In this document: positions 34,054 through 42,658 of the stretch, in pieces
How the letters are laid out: each line of letters begins with the position of its first letter
How positions within the stretch are numbered: the first letter of the stretch is position 1
Source of the DNA: G965216905 sp965216905
Lineage (GTDB): Bacteria; Actinomycetota; Acidimicrobiia; Spongiisociales; ZC4RG35
Assembly (NCBI GenBank): GCA_965216905.1
Contig: OZ244213.1
Location: 3,410,001 to 3,474,000 of the forward strand
Direction: 5' to 3'
DNA: 64,000 nt
Notes under the pieces: model-generated
What the model was told of the DNA's origin: nothing
Database searches by the model: none
The model's input: only the letters and a program-made list of their open reading frames with translations
Translations under genes and position numbers: made by a program

Positions 34054-34562
34054 TCCTCCTCTGACGTATCGCTCGAGGAGGCCTCATCGGTCGAGTCCCC
34101 GGCCGCTTCCCCGGCCGCTTCCCCGGCCGCTTCCCCGGCCGCTTCCCCGGTCTCTTCACCGGGCTCGGCGGCTTCCAGATCGCCGGACGGGGCATCGGCA
34201 TCCGCCACTGGTCCGGCGGGCTGGTCATCGCTCGACTCGGCTGCCTCGGCAGCCGGAGCCTCGGTCTGCTGATTCTGCGCCGACACGGTGTGAATCTTGC
34301 CGGCCGCCACCTTGTAGCGGGACATCGCTCCCGAGATCTCGAGAAGCTTGCGAGCCGTCTCGGTGGGCTGGGCGCCCTTGCTCAGCCAGTCCATGGCGCG
34401 CTCGTTGTCGATGTCGATGATCGATGGGTCCTGATTGGGGTCGTAGCGACCCAGCAGCTCGATGTACCGGCCGTCGCGCGGGGCCCGCCCGTCGATGACC
34501 ACGACGCGGTAATACGCGCTCTTCTTCTTGCCCATCCGCATCAAGCGGATCTTGACCGCCAT
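34050..34562 (-). CDS. rpsP: 30S ribosomal protein S16 with long acidic tail
   Basis: 170 residues; the S16 fold needs only about 80-90. The core MAVKIRLMRMGKKKSAYYRV...DGRYIELLGRYDPNQ...WLSKGAQPTETARKLLEISG is complete. The tail from about residue 95 is Glu/Ala/Asp-rich and includes four GEAA units coded by an exact 12-bp tandem repeat. S16 tails of this length are unusual and would project from the ribosome surface; whether it is cleaved is unknown. Start ATG 34562, first gene of the rpsP-khpA-rimM unit. Confidence 0.95.
   Translation of the reverse strand: MAVKIRLMRMGKKKSAYYRVVVIDGRAPRDGRYIELLGRYDPNQDPSIIDIDNERAMDWLSKGAQPTETARKLLEISGAMSRYKVAAGKIHTVSAQNQQTEAPAAEAAESSDDQPAGPVADADAPSGDLEAAEPGEETGEAAGEAAGEAAGEAAGDSTDEASSSDTSEEE
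34099..34146 (-). repeat. 12-bp tandem repeat in rpsP tail (GEAA units)
   Basis: Four exact copies of CCGGCCGCTTCC (plus strand), each giving four residues of the S16 tail. The frame is maintained. Confidence 0.92.
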
Positions 34563-34734
34563 GCTCTACTCCACTCGTTCGGCTGTTTCATCGGTGTGTT
34601 TCATCGGCTTCAGCGGTGCGCCTGGGCCCGGCGATCCGGTTCGGCGGGTGCCCGAAGGCTCGCTCTCAACCGATGGAACCAGACTCCGGGTCCGCCCGGC
34701 GGGCTTGCACCGCCGGACCGTTCACCGTGCTCGT

Positions 34735-35190
34735 TCACCTTCGCGGGCGGCGCCCGGAACCCATCCCGGGAAGGCCGGGTACACCCCGGCCACCGAGCAT
34801 CGCCTTCATCATCTTCTGAGCATCCGCGAATTGCTTCAGCAGGCGATTCACGTCCTGGGGGGTCGTGCCCGAGCCGGCGGCGATTCGCTTGCGGCGGCTT
34901 CCGCTGATGATCTTTGGGTTGCGCCGTTCCTGGGGAGTCATCGATCGGATGATCGCTTCGACTCGCGCGATGTCGCGGTCGTCCACCTCGACGTCACGGA
35001 GAGCGGAACCGGCGCCGGGGAGCATAGCAAGGATGTCTTTGAGCGGCCCCATCCGCTTGAGCGATTGGAACTGCTCCAGGAAGTCCTCCAGGTCGAACTT
35101 GCCCTTCTCCATCTTCTTGGCGGCCCGCTCCGCCTGTTCGACGTCGAAGGTCTCCTCCGCCTTCTCGATCAGCGTCAGCACGTCACCCAT
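34735..35190 (-). CDS. ffh: Signal recognition particle protein Ffh, M-domain part (after frameshift)
   Basis: 151 residues from an ATG at 35190 that begins inside the stop region of the upstream part. It carries the end of the linker (MGDVLTLIEKAEETFD) and the Met-rich M domain that binds signal peptides and SRP RNA: LEQFQSLKRMGPLKDILAML, then SGSRRKRIAAGSGTTPQDVN, RLLKQFADAQKMMKAML. Family members have ILGMGDVLTLIEKAEE in one frame; here a single base appears missing. It could be made by reinitiation, by frameshifting, or the break may be a sequencing error. Confidence 0.88.
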   Translation of the reverse strand: MGDVLTLIEKAEETFDVEQAERAAKKMEKGKFDLEDFLEQFQSLKRMGPLKDILAMLPGAGSALRDVEVDDRDIARVEAIIRSMTPQERRNPKIISGSRRKRIAAGSGTTPQDVNRLLKQFADAQKMMKAMLGGRGVPGLPGMGSGRRPRR

Positions 35191-36068
35191 CCCAGGATCC
35201 GGCCGGCCATCCGATCGGGGAAGAACGGCTCGAACTCATCCAGCCCCTCGCCGAGACCTGCGAACTTGATCGGGACCCCGGTCACCTCGCGAACCGAGAT
35301 GGCGGCTCCACCCCGGGCGTCACCATCGAGTTTCGACAGCACCACGCCGGTCACCTGCGTCTGCTCGGCGAATCCCCTGGCCACGTTGACGGCGTCTTGG
35401 CCGGTCATGGCATCGACGACCAGCAGCACCTCGTGGGGGGTGACTTCCTTGCGGATGTCGGCGAGCTCCTTCATCAGGTCGGCGTCGATCTGCAACCGGC
35501 CGGCGGTGTCGATGATGACGGTGTCATGTCCGAATCGAACCGCCTCCTTCATACCGGCCTTGACCAACCGCCGCGGCCGCGACGTTCTGTCGGTGAACAC
35601 GGGAACCTCGATGCGCTCCCCGAGCGTCTGCAACTGCTCGACCGCCCCGGGACGCTGCAGGTCCGCGGCGATCATCATCGGACGGCGACCTTGCTTCTTG
35701 AGCAGCCGGGCAAGCTTTCCGGCGCTGGTGGTCTTGCCGGATCCCTGAAGGCCGACCATCAAGATCGTCAGCGGCGACGCGCCCTTGTTCAGCTCCACCG
35801 GCTCCGAGCCCAGCGTGGTGATGAGCTCCTCGTGCACGATCTTGATGACCTGCTGGCCCGGGCTGAGGCTCTTCGCCACGTCTACGCCGACGGCTCGGTC
35901 TCGGATCCTGGCGAGCAGACCCTTGACCACCGTGACGTTGACGTCGGCCTCCAAGAGCGCCAGGCGAACCTCTCGGAGTGCGGCGTCGACGTCGGCCTCG
36001 GACAGCTTGCCCTTGCCGCGCAGCCGGCCGAATACGTCCTCGAAGCGATCGGTGAGTGAATCGAACAT
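35175..36068 (-). CDS. ffh: Signal recognition particle protein Ffh, NG-domain part (ends at frameshift)
   Basis: 297 residues. N domain plus SRP GTPase: G1 VGLQGSGKTTSAGKLARLL, ADLQRPGAVEQLQTLGE, G3 DTAGRL, VVDAMTGQDAVNVA, and G4 LSKLDGDARGGAAISV. It should continue through ILGMGDVLTLIEKA but reads ILGWVTC and stops at 35175. In the minus strand CTGGGATGGGTGAC, one extra A after GGA would restore the frame into the M-domain part. Ffh is essential, so a true loss is unlikely. The start MFDSLTDRFED at 36068 is the family start; an upstream TTG is less likely. Confidence 0.9.
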   Translation of the reverse strand: MFDSLTDRFEDVFGRLRGKGKLSEADVDAALREVRLALLEADVNVTVVKGLLARIRDRAVGVDVAKSLSPGQQVIKIVHEELITTLGSEPVELNKGASPLTILMVGLQGSGKTTSAGKLARLLKKQGRRPMMIAADLQRPGAVEQLQTLGERIEVPVFTDRTSRPRRLVKAGMKEAVRFGHDTVIIDTAGRLQIDADLMKELADIRKEVTPHEVLLVVDAMTGQDAVNVARGFAEQTQVTGVVLSKLDGDARGGAAISVREVTGVPIKFAGLGEGLDEFEPFFPDRMAGRILGWVTC

Positions 36069-36127
36069 GGTGAGAAGCGTCAACGTAGATGAGTGCGAGA
36101 GGTTTGCACGAACCCTCCTGCCGCTCG

Positions 36128-36649
36128 TCAGCTCCGAGCTTCGATGCCGTCGAGGCCCTCCACCACCCGCCGGACGCGGCGTTCGAGCTCATCCAGGGAC
36201 GCCTGCAGCTCGGGTGGAAGGTCGGCGCTCGTCAACCGGTCACGGATCGATTCGAGGCGTCCCAGCAAGTCGTCGGTGATGGTCCCGGCCGTTTCGCTCA
36301 CTTCATCGGGTGCGGCCGATCGCAGGCGGTCGGGTGCAGCCTCCAAGTCCGCCTTCAGGGCGTCGATGTCGGCGAGGACCTCGGCGTCGGGTAGTCGCTC
36401 GGTCACTTCGGATCGCAGCGAATCGATCGAGTCCTGGAGTCGGTCGCGGTTCAGATCATCGAGGCCCGCGTCGGCGATGGCATCGGTCACGGCCTGCTGG
36501 GCCGCGACCCGGGCGTTCTCCAACGCCGAGCGGGCCGACTCCTCAACGGTGCCGCAGGCGACCAAGCCGGTCATCGCCACGGTGGCGATCGTGGTCACGA
36601 CCGAAGTGACGACCGCTCTGGCGCTCCCTGTCCCCCTCGACGTCCGCAT
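36128..36649 (-). CDS. Small helical lipoprotein, unknown function
   Basis: 173 residues. A signal peptide (VVTSVVTTIATVAMTGLVAC) ends in a lipobox cysteine at about residue 33. The remainder is helical with heptad-like patterns (LENARVAAQQAVTDAIADAG, LKADLEAAPDRLRSAAPDEV, LQASLDELERRVRRVVEGLD), so a coiled coil at the outer face of the membrane is likely. The start is set by TAGCCT 7 nt upstream. It is divergent from ppc, with 137 bp between the starts. Confidence 0.75.
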   Translation of the reverse strand: MRTSRGTGSARAVVTSVVTTIATVAMTGLVACGTVEESARSALENARVAAQQAVTDAIADAGLDDLNRDRLQDSIDSLRSEVTERLPDAEVLADIDALKADLEAAPDRLRSAAPDEVSETAGTITDDLLGRLESIRDRLTSADLPPELQASLDELERRVRRVVEGLDGIEARS

Positions 36650-36656
36650 GCCCTGG

Positions 36657-36662
36657 AGGCTA
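36657..36662 (-). promoter_or_regulatory. -10 hexamer for leaderless lipoprotein transcript
   Basis: The minus strand reads TAGCCT, ending 7 nt before the ATG at 36649. Confidence 0.4.
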
Positions 36663-36772
36663 CATCGGTTCATGGTCTGTGGCGGTACCTCCCTGGGAAG
36701 CCGCGCAGCCGGCGATCGACCAGCCTCGCTCCCACTCGGGGGCGGCCCGGAAGCAGCGGGAACTCGAGCGCC

Positions 36773-36778
36773 TACCCT
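36773..36778 (+). promoter_or_regulatory. -10 hexamer for leaderless ppc transcript
   Basis: TACCCT ends 8 nt before the ppc ATG at 36787, without a Shine-Dalgarno site between. Confidence 0.45.
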
Positions 36779-36786
36779 CCTGTCCG

Positions 36787-39519
36787 ATGGAGCTCGAAGC
36801 ACGCGATGAGGCGCTCCGCGCCGACATCAGACGACTCGGATCCCAACTCGGCCAGACGCTGATCCGCCAGTCCGGCCCTGCGCTCCTCGAGCTCGTCGAG
36901 AACGTCCGCGCGACTACCAAATCGCTCCGGACGACATCGGACGGACGGGCTCGACTGGAGGACGTTCTCGGCGACCTACCGATGGACGACGTGATCGACG
37001 TCGTCCGGGCGTTCTCCACCTACTTCTATCTCGCCAACGTGGCCGAGCAATCCCATCGGGTCGGGGATCTCACGGCGCTCGACGACGAGCGCACGCTGGC
37101 CGCGACCGTCGACCGCATCCTCGCCGCCGACGTCGACCGTGATCTCCTGTCGGCGGTGGCCCAGCGGTTGGAGCTCCGCCCGGTGTTCACCGCCCATCCC
37201 ACCGAGGCGGCCCGGAGAAGCCTCCTGACGAAACTCGCCGTCGTCGCCGAGCTGTTGGAGCGGCGACGGGACGTCCGCCGCACCGATATCGAGCGGCATC
37301 GGATCGATCGCCGGGTCTCGGAGCTCATCGACCAGATATGGCAGACCGACGAGTTGCGGGCGGCACGTCCCCAGCCGCTCGACGAGGCCAGATCGGCCAT
37401 CTTCTACTTCGACCAACTCAGCCGGCGCGTCCTTCCCGAACTCGGTGACGAGATCGGTTATCAGCTCTCCCGACTCGACGTGGACGTCCGCGCCGCGATG
37501 CCGGTGATTCGATTCGGGTCGTGGGTGGGTGGCGACCGCGACGGCAACCCCTCGGTGACCGCTGACGTGACCCGAGCGGTCATCGAGTTGCAGCATGAGC
37601 ATGGACTTCGTGTGCTCATCGAACAGGTGGAGCGTGTCGCCGAGGAACTGTCGGCATCGACCCGCATCGTGGGGATCGATCATGAGCTGGCGGAGTCGCT
37701 GGAACAGGATCGCCAGGTGCTGCCCGAGGTCTGGAAGCGGTTCTCACGTTTGAACGCCGGTGAGCCGTATCGCCTGAAATGCGCATACATCCACCAGCGG
37801 CTTCGGAACACCCGCCGGCGTATCACCGAGGAAGCTCGCCACGTTCCGGGTATGGACTATGCCGATCCCGCCGCCCTGATCGACGACATCGAAACCATGG
37901 CGACATCTCTCCGGCGAAACGCCGGCGAGCTCCTCGCCGATGGAGTGGTGCTTCGCCTGCTCCGGACCGTCGAGACCTTCGGGTTCCACGTGGCGACTCT
38001 CGACGTTCGAGAACACGCACGGCGACACCATCACGCCCTCGCCGAACTGTACGAGCGCCTGGAGATCGACTACCCGATGGGCATCGACGACGTGGATGCC
38101 CGAGTCGCGCTGCTCACCGAAGAACTCGGAAACCGACGTCCCCTGGCGGGTCGGGCCGTGGCGCTGTCGCCGGAAGCGGCCGGCACGATGCAGACGTTCG
38201 AAGAGATACGCGAGGTGTTGGACCGATTCGGGAGCCGGGTGATCGAGTCGTACATCATCTCCATGACCCGTGACATCGACGACGTGCTGGCGGCGGTCGT
38301 GCTGGCGGCGGAGGCCGGGCTGGTCGACACCGGCACCGGCGTGGCGCGCATCGGCTTCGTTCCCCTCTTCGAGACGATCGAGGAACTGCGACGCGCCGGC
38401 GATCTGCTCGATCAACTGCTGTCGAATCCGCAGTACCGCAAGGTCCTCGACATCCGCGGCGGTCTCCAAGAGGTCATGCTCGGCTACTCCGACTCGAACA
38501 AGGCCGGGGGCATCACGACCTCACAGTGGGAGATCTACAAGGCGCAACGATTGCTCCGCAACACCGCCGAACGGCATGGCATCGTCCTTCGCCTGTTCCA
38601 TGGCAAGGGCGGCACCATCGGGCGAGGTGGCGGACCCACGCATTCGGCGATCCTCGCCCAACCGTCCGGCACCATCGACGGTCCGATCAAGATCACCGAA
38701 CAGGGTGAGGTCATCTCCGACAAGTACGGTCTCCCGGCGCTCGCGCACCGCAACCTCGAATTGGCGCTGTCGTCGGTCCTCCAGGCGTCACTCCTGCACC
38801 GAGCCTCCAGACAGCCCAAATCCGTGCTGTCGGTGTGGACCGAAACGATGGAGCTGATCTCCGACGCCGCATATCGGGCGTACCGCGACCTCGTCGAAGC
38901 CGACGGTCTCGTCGAGTATTTCCTGTCTTCCACGCCGGTGGAGGAGCTCGCCGACATGAACATCGGCTCTCGCCCGTCACGACGCCCTGGGGGAGGTTCG
39001 GGCCTCGACGATCTGCGAGCCATTCCCTGGGTGTTCGGCTGGACGCAGTCCCGCCAGATCGTGCCCGGCTGGTTCGGCGTCGGAACCGGCCTGGAGGCGG
39101 CACGGGCACAGGGTCGGGGCGACACCGTTGAGGAGATGTTCAGCAATTGGCAGTTCCTGCAGACCTTCATCGGCAACGTCGAGATGACGATGACCAAGAC
39201 CGATCTCGACATCGCGGCCCGCTACGTCGAGAAGCTGGTGGAGCCCCGCCATCATCATCTCTTCGACGTGATCACCGGCGAGTTCGAGCGGACCGAACGA
39301 CAACTTCGGGAGTTGACCGGTGGACCGTTGCTCTCCCGCTACGCGATCCTCGCCCGGACCCTGAATGTGCGGGACTACTACCTCGATCCGCTCAATCATC
39401 TCCAAGTCGATCTGCTCGCCCGATCGAGAGCGACCTCGGGCGACGAAGATCCGGATCTGGAGCGCGCCCTTCTCCTCACGGTCAACGGCATCGCCGCCGG
39501 CATGCGAAACACCGGATGA
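36787..39519 (+). CDS. ppc: Phosphoenolpyruvate carboxylase
   Basis: 910 residues, normal length. It fixes bicarbonate onto PEP to give oxaloacetate. Catalytic motifs: FTAHPTEAARRSLL (His), SWVGGDRDGNPSVT, GYSDSNKAGGITTSQW, the mobile loop LFHGKGGTIGRGGGPTH, and IPWVFGWTQSRQIVPGWFG. The conserved C-terminus MRNTG is present. The start MELEARDEAL at 36787 is supported by the TACCCT element. It is the first of a run of plus-strand genes; upp follows after 76 bp. Confidence 0.97.
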   Translation: MELEARDEALRADIRRLGSQLGQTLIRQSGPALLELVENVRATTKSLRTTSDGRARLEDVLGDLPMDDVIDVVRAFSTYFYLANVAEQSHRVGDLTALDDERTLAATVDRILAADVDRDLLSAVAQRLELRPVFTAHPTEAARRSLLTKLAVVAELLERRRDVRRTDIERHRIDRRVSELIDQIWQTDELRAARPQPLDEARSAIFYFDQLSRRVLPELGDEIGYQLSRLDVDVRAAMPVIRFGSWVGGDRDGNPSVTADVTRAVIELQHEHGLRVLIEQVERVAEELSASTRIVGIDHELAESLEQDRQVLPEVWKRFSRLNAGEPYRLKCAYIHQRLRNTRRRITEEARHVPGMDYADPAALIDDIETMATSLRRNAGELLADGVVLRLLRTVETFGFHVATLDVREHARRHHHALAELYERLEIDYPMGIDDVDARVALLTEELGNRRPLAGRAVALSPEAAGTMQTFEEIREVLDRFGSRVIESYIISMTRDIDDVLAAVVLAAEAGLVDTGTGVARIGFVPLFETIEELRRAGDLLDQLLSNPQYRKVLDIRGGLQEVMLGYSDSNKAGGITTSQWEIYKAQRLLRNTAERHGIVLRLFHGKGGTIGRGGGPTHSAILAQPSGTIDGPIKITEQGEVISDKYGLPALAHRNLELALSSVLQASLLHRASRQPKSVLSVWTETMELISDAAYRAYRDLVEADGLVEYFLSSTPVEELADMNIGSRPSRRPGGGSGLDDLRAIPWVFGWTQSRQIVPGWFGVGTGLEAARAQGRGDTVEEMFSNWQFLQTFIGNVEMTMTKTDLDIAARYVEKLVEPRHHHLFDVITGEFERTERQLRELTGGPLLSRYAILARTLNVRDYYLDPLNHLQVDLLARSRATSGDEDPDLERALLLTVNGIAAGMRNTG

Positions 39520-39595
39520 CAAACCGGGCGAACTGCCGGTCTGCCGGCCCAACGGGACGCGACAATGGCGCTCGATGGCCAGCAGGAAGGAACCC

Positions 39596-40213
39596 ATGAT
39601 CACCGTCGTCGATCATCCGCTCGCGGCGCACCAGCTCGGCATGCTTCGAGACCGATCCACCGAATCGACGGACTTCCGCCGGGCCGCCCGCATCCTCTCC
39701 TACCTGCTGGTGGCGGAAGCCACCTCCGACCTCGCCACCGTCGACCACGACGTCGTCACGCCGCTGGAGTCGGCCACCGCACGGCGGATCGCCCAACCGA
39801 TCGTGGTCGTGGCCGTCTTTCGGGCCGGCCTCGGCCTCCTCGACGCCGCCATCGACCTCCTGCCGGATGCGCGGATCGGCTACGCAGGCGTGCAACGCAA
39901 CGAGGAGACCGCCGAACCCGTCGAGTACTACACCAAGTTCCCCGACATGACCGACGCACGGGTGCTCATCCTCGAACCGATGCTCGCCACGGGTGGGTCG
40001 CTGGAATGGGCCGTTGCCAAGGTCAAGGAGCATGGCGCCACGGATGTCACGGCGGTGTGCGTGGTGGCCGCACCGGTGGGCATCGATCGGATGACGGCCG
40101 AACACCCCGATGTCCGGGTGGTCACCGCGTCCATCGACCGCGATCTCGACCACAACTTCTACATCCGACCCGGCCTGGGCGACATGGGTGATCGGCTGTT
40201 CGGCACCGCGTGA
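39596..40213 (+). CDS. upp: Uracil phosphoribosyltransferase
   Basis: 205 residues. It salvages uracil to UMP using PRPP. The PRPP loop is ARVLILEPMLATGGSLEWAV, with VFRAGLGLLDAAIDLLPDAR and YAGVQRNEETAEPVEYYTKF typical of the family. The C-terminus GLGDMGDRLFGTA matches. ATG 39596 follows AGGAAGGAACCC. It overlaps the next gene by 4 bp. Confidence 0.97.
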   Translation: MITVVDHPLAAHQLGMLRDRSTESTDFRRAARILSYLLVAEATSDLATVDHDVVTPLESATARRIAQPIVVVAVFRAGLGLLDAAIDLLPDARIGYAGVQRNEETAEPVEYYTKFPDMTDARVLILEPMLATGGSLEWAVAKVKEHGATDVTAVCVVAAPVGIDRMTAEHPDVRVVTASIDRDLDHNFYIRPGLGDMGDRLFGTA

Positions 40214-40488
40214 CTCCGTTCACACGAGCCGTCACCCGTGTGATCGAATCGATTCCGAGCGGAACGGCCATGACCTATGGCGAGGTGGCCGAGGAAGCCG
40301 GCCGTCCGGGCGCGGCCCGAGCCGTCGGGACCATCCTCCGCCGCTCCCGAGGTCTTCCGTGGTGGCGGGTGGTGGGATCGGGGGGACGGCTGGTCAGCCC
40401 GGATCGGGACGAACAGGCAGCACGGCTTCGAGCCGAAGGTGTCGTCGTCACCGCGGGAAGGGTGTTGCCACCCACCCACCAGCGCTAG
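40210..40488 (+). CDS. Alkyltransferase-like protein (ATL), MGMT DNA-binding domain without cysteine
   Basis: 92 residues, GTG start overlapping the upp stop. The fold is the C-terminal domain of O6-alkylguanine-DNA alkyltransferase: IPSGTAMTYGEVAEEAGRPG, AARAVGTILRRS, then LPWWRVVGSGGRL. The active-site PCHRV is replaced by PWWRV, so it cannot accept an alkyl group. ATL proteins bind O6-alkylguanine and direct nucleotide-excision repair. Fusion to upp expression is by coupling only. Confidence 0.9.
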   Translation: MTPFTRAVTRVIESIPSGTAMTYGEVAEEAGRPGAARAVGTILRRSRGLPWWRVVGSGGRLVSPDRDEQAARLRAEGVVVTAGRVLPPTHQR

Positions 40489-40684
40489 ATTGATCGAACG
40501 GCGCATGAGCGCCGGTGAGGGACACGCACTCTTCCTGCCAACGTGGGCTACCGCCGAGGTCTCGCTGCGACGATCCAGCAGTGGCGACCTACAACGGTGA
40601 CCAGCAACGGTGATGACCAGTCCACCGGCTGGCCGGTCGAGTAGGGAACAGGGGTCGACCATCACGTCACGACGTGGACATCGT
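40489..40684. other. Gap before SLH protein gene, no gene seen
   Basis: 196 bp with repeated short words (GCAACGGTGA, CGTCACGACGTGGAC) and no supported start or conserved coding frame apart from an upstream extension of the next gene. No clear promoter consensus. Confidence 0.4.
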
Positions 40685-42490
40685 ATGCGCAAGGACCGTT
40701 CGATCGGGCTCCGACCCGGCATGGTCCTCTTGCTGTCAGCCCTCGTGATCGGACTCGTTCCGGCCGCCGGCCATGCGGCACCCGGCGACTACGACTCGTC
40801 ATTCTCCGGCGACGGGGTCGCATCCGTTGCCGTCCGGGACTCGAACGGTGGGTTCGCCACCGCATTCGACGCCAGTGGGCGAATCGTCACTGCCGGGTTC
40901 ACGGCCGCCGACGACGGTCCCGCCGCACCACTTCTCACCAGACACCTTCCGAGTGGGAGTCTGGACTCGTCGTTCTCCGGCGATGGGATCGCCGTGCCAG
41001 GTCTCGGTGCGGAGGCCTACGCCACCGCCGTGGCGGTCGATTCGGCGGGGAGGATCGTCTTCGCCGCCGTCCGCGGCGCCACCGCCACCGACGTGGCCGT
41101 TGTGCGGTTGACACCCGCCGGCTCCCTCGATCCGACCTTCCATGGAGACGGGATCGCGCTGGTCGATCTCGGCACCACCGACCTCCCCATCGATCTCCAG
41201 GTCGACGAACAGGACCGGCCGGTCGTGACCGGAGCCAGCGACGGCCGGGCTTTCGTGATTCGGCTCACCGCGTCAGGAAATCTCGACGCAACGTTCTCCG
41301 GCGATGGTTCGACGCTCGTCGGCCCCGGAGGGCTCGACCGCGGGACGACGGTCGTGGTCGACGCACCACACGTCATCGTTGGCGGTGTCTCCGACGGCGA
41401 CGTCTTCATCGCACGCCTCACTGCCGGCGGGGCACCCGACACCACTTTCTCCGGCGACGGCCTTGCCACCTCTCCGGCGGCCGGATCCGGCGTCGCCGCC
41501 GCGGTGAACGAGAACGGGGCGATCACGTTCGCGGCAGACACCGGTGCCGATCTCCTCGTCGGTCGCTTCACCCCGTCCGGCTCGGCCGATCCCACGTTCT
41601 CGGGTGACGGTCGCGTGGTGGTGAACACCGGCGGTTCGGAGTCCGTGGGGGGTCTGGTGGTCGACGCCTCCGGACGGGCGGTGGTATCCGGGGCGCGGGG
41701 CACCTCGGAAGGCATCGACGGACTGGTCGCCATCTTCACCAGCTCGGGAACGCTCGACACCGGGTACTCGGGGAACGGTTGGAGCACGCTGGACCTGGGC
41801 GGAGACGAACTGCTGGCGGGCGCATCGGCCGGGCCCGCCGGACGCATCGCACTGGCGGGACAGGCATTCGACGCGGGCGCCTCGTCACTGCTCACCGTCA
41901 GCCTGCAAGGTGGCACCTCACCAAACGGACCGCGGCCCGACGACGATCCATTCGTCGACGATGACGACTCGATCTTCGAGGACGACATCGAGGCACTGGC
42001 CCGGGCGGGGATCACCAAGGGCTGCAACCCACCGATCAACGACCGCTACTGCCCCGACGACCCCGTCACCCGCGGACAAATGGCCGCCTTCCTCGTCCGC
42101 GCCCTCGGCTACACCGACCGCGGCCCAACCAACCTCTTCACCGACGACAACGACTCGGTCTTCGAAGCCGACATCGACAAACTCGGCACCGCCGGCGTCA
42201 CCAAGGGATGCAACCCACCGATCAACGACCGCTACTGCCCCGACGACCCCGTCACCCGCGGACAAATGGCCGCCTTCCTCGTCCGCGCCCTCGGCTACAC
42301 CGACCGCGGCCCAACCAACCTCTTCACCGACGACAACGACTCGGTCTTCGAAGCCGACATCGACAAACTCGGCACCGCCGGCGTCACCAAGGGATGCAAC
42401 CCACCGATCAACGACCGCTACTGCCCCGACGACCCCGTCACCCGCGGACAAATGGCCGCCTTCCTCGTACGCGCCCTCGATCTTCGATGA
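40685..42490 (+). CDS. Secreted delta-60 repeat protein with three SLH-type domains
   Basis: 601 residues. A signal peptide (about 1-35, LLLSALVIGLVPAAGHA) precedes a beta-propeller-like region to about 410. That region has eight or so repeats of the kind SLDSSFSGDG, DATFSGDG, DTTFSGDG with AVDSAGRIVFA strands (delta-60/DUF5122). Three 62-residue surface-anchor repeats follow, each with GCNPPINDRYCPDDPVTRGQ and MAAFLVRAL. They are coded by a 186-bp tandem repeat, the first two joins being almost identical in DNA. The protein is probably bound to the cell wall. The start chosen is MRKDRSIGL; longer starts exist. Function beyond display at the surface is unknown. Confidence 0.85.
   Translation: MRKDRSIGLRPGMVLLLSALVIGLVPAAGHAAPGDYDSSFSGDGVASVAVRDSNGGFATAFDASGRIVTAGFTAADDGPAAPLLTRHLPSGSLDSSFSGDGIAVPGLGAEAYATAVAVDSAGRIVFAAVRGATATDVAVVRLTPAGSLDPTFHGDGIALVDLGTTDLPIDLQVDEQDRPVVTGASDGRAFVIRLTASGNLDATFSGDGSTLVGPGGLDRGTTVVVDAPHVIVGGVSDGDVFIARLTAGGAPDTTFSGDGLATSPAAGSGVAAAVNENGAITFAADTGADLLVGRFTPSGSADPTFSGDGRVVVNTGGSESVGGLVVDASGRAVVSGARGTSEGIDGLVAIFTSSGTLDTGYSGNGWSTLDLGGDELLAGASAGPAGRIALAGQAFDAGASSLLTVSLQGGTSPNGPRPDDDPFVDDDDSIFEDDIEALARAGITKGCNPPINDRYCPDDPVTRGQMAAFLVRALGYTDRGPTNLFTDDNDSVFEADIDKLGTAGVTKGCNPPINDRYCPDDPVTRGQMAAFLVRALGYTDRGPTNLFTDDNDSVFEADIDKLGTAGVTKGCNPPINDRYCPDDPVTRGQMAAFLVRALDLR
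42012..42488 (+). repeat. 186-bp tandem repeat coding SLH domains
   Basis: Units begin near 42012, 42198 and 42384, with period 186 bp (62 codons). Comparison by eye shows one base change early in the unit (GGGCTGC/GGGATGC) and one late (GTCCGC/GTACGC). Such identity points to recent duplication or gene conversion. Confidence 0.92.
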
Positions 42491-42567
42491 CGCCCGCAAC
42501 GAGGACGCCGGACGCCTCGGCCCTCGCCGGAACTGTGACACCAGGACCCTCACCTCGAGGGGGCCTG

Positions 42568-42573
42568 TAGCCT
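42568..42573 (+). promoter_or_regulatory. Possible -10 element for SLH-DUF4874 gene
   Basis: TAGCCT lies 85 nt upstream of the ATG at 42659. The gene has its own strong GGGGGAGAG site, so a normal leadered mRNA is expected. No good -35 is seen. Confidence 0.3.
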
Positions 42574-42658
42574 GGCGGCCTCGTTGCCGATAAGGAACCG
42601 AGAACCGCGGCCGGGTCAATACCTGTCCGAAACGCCGTTGCTCGGGGGAGAGCACTTG

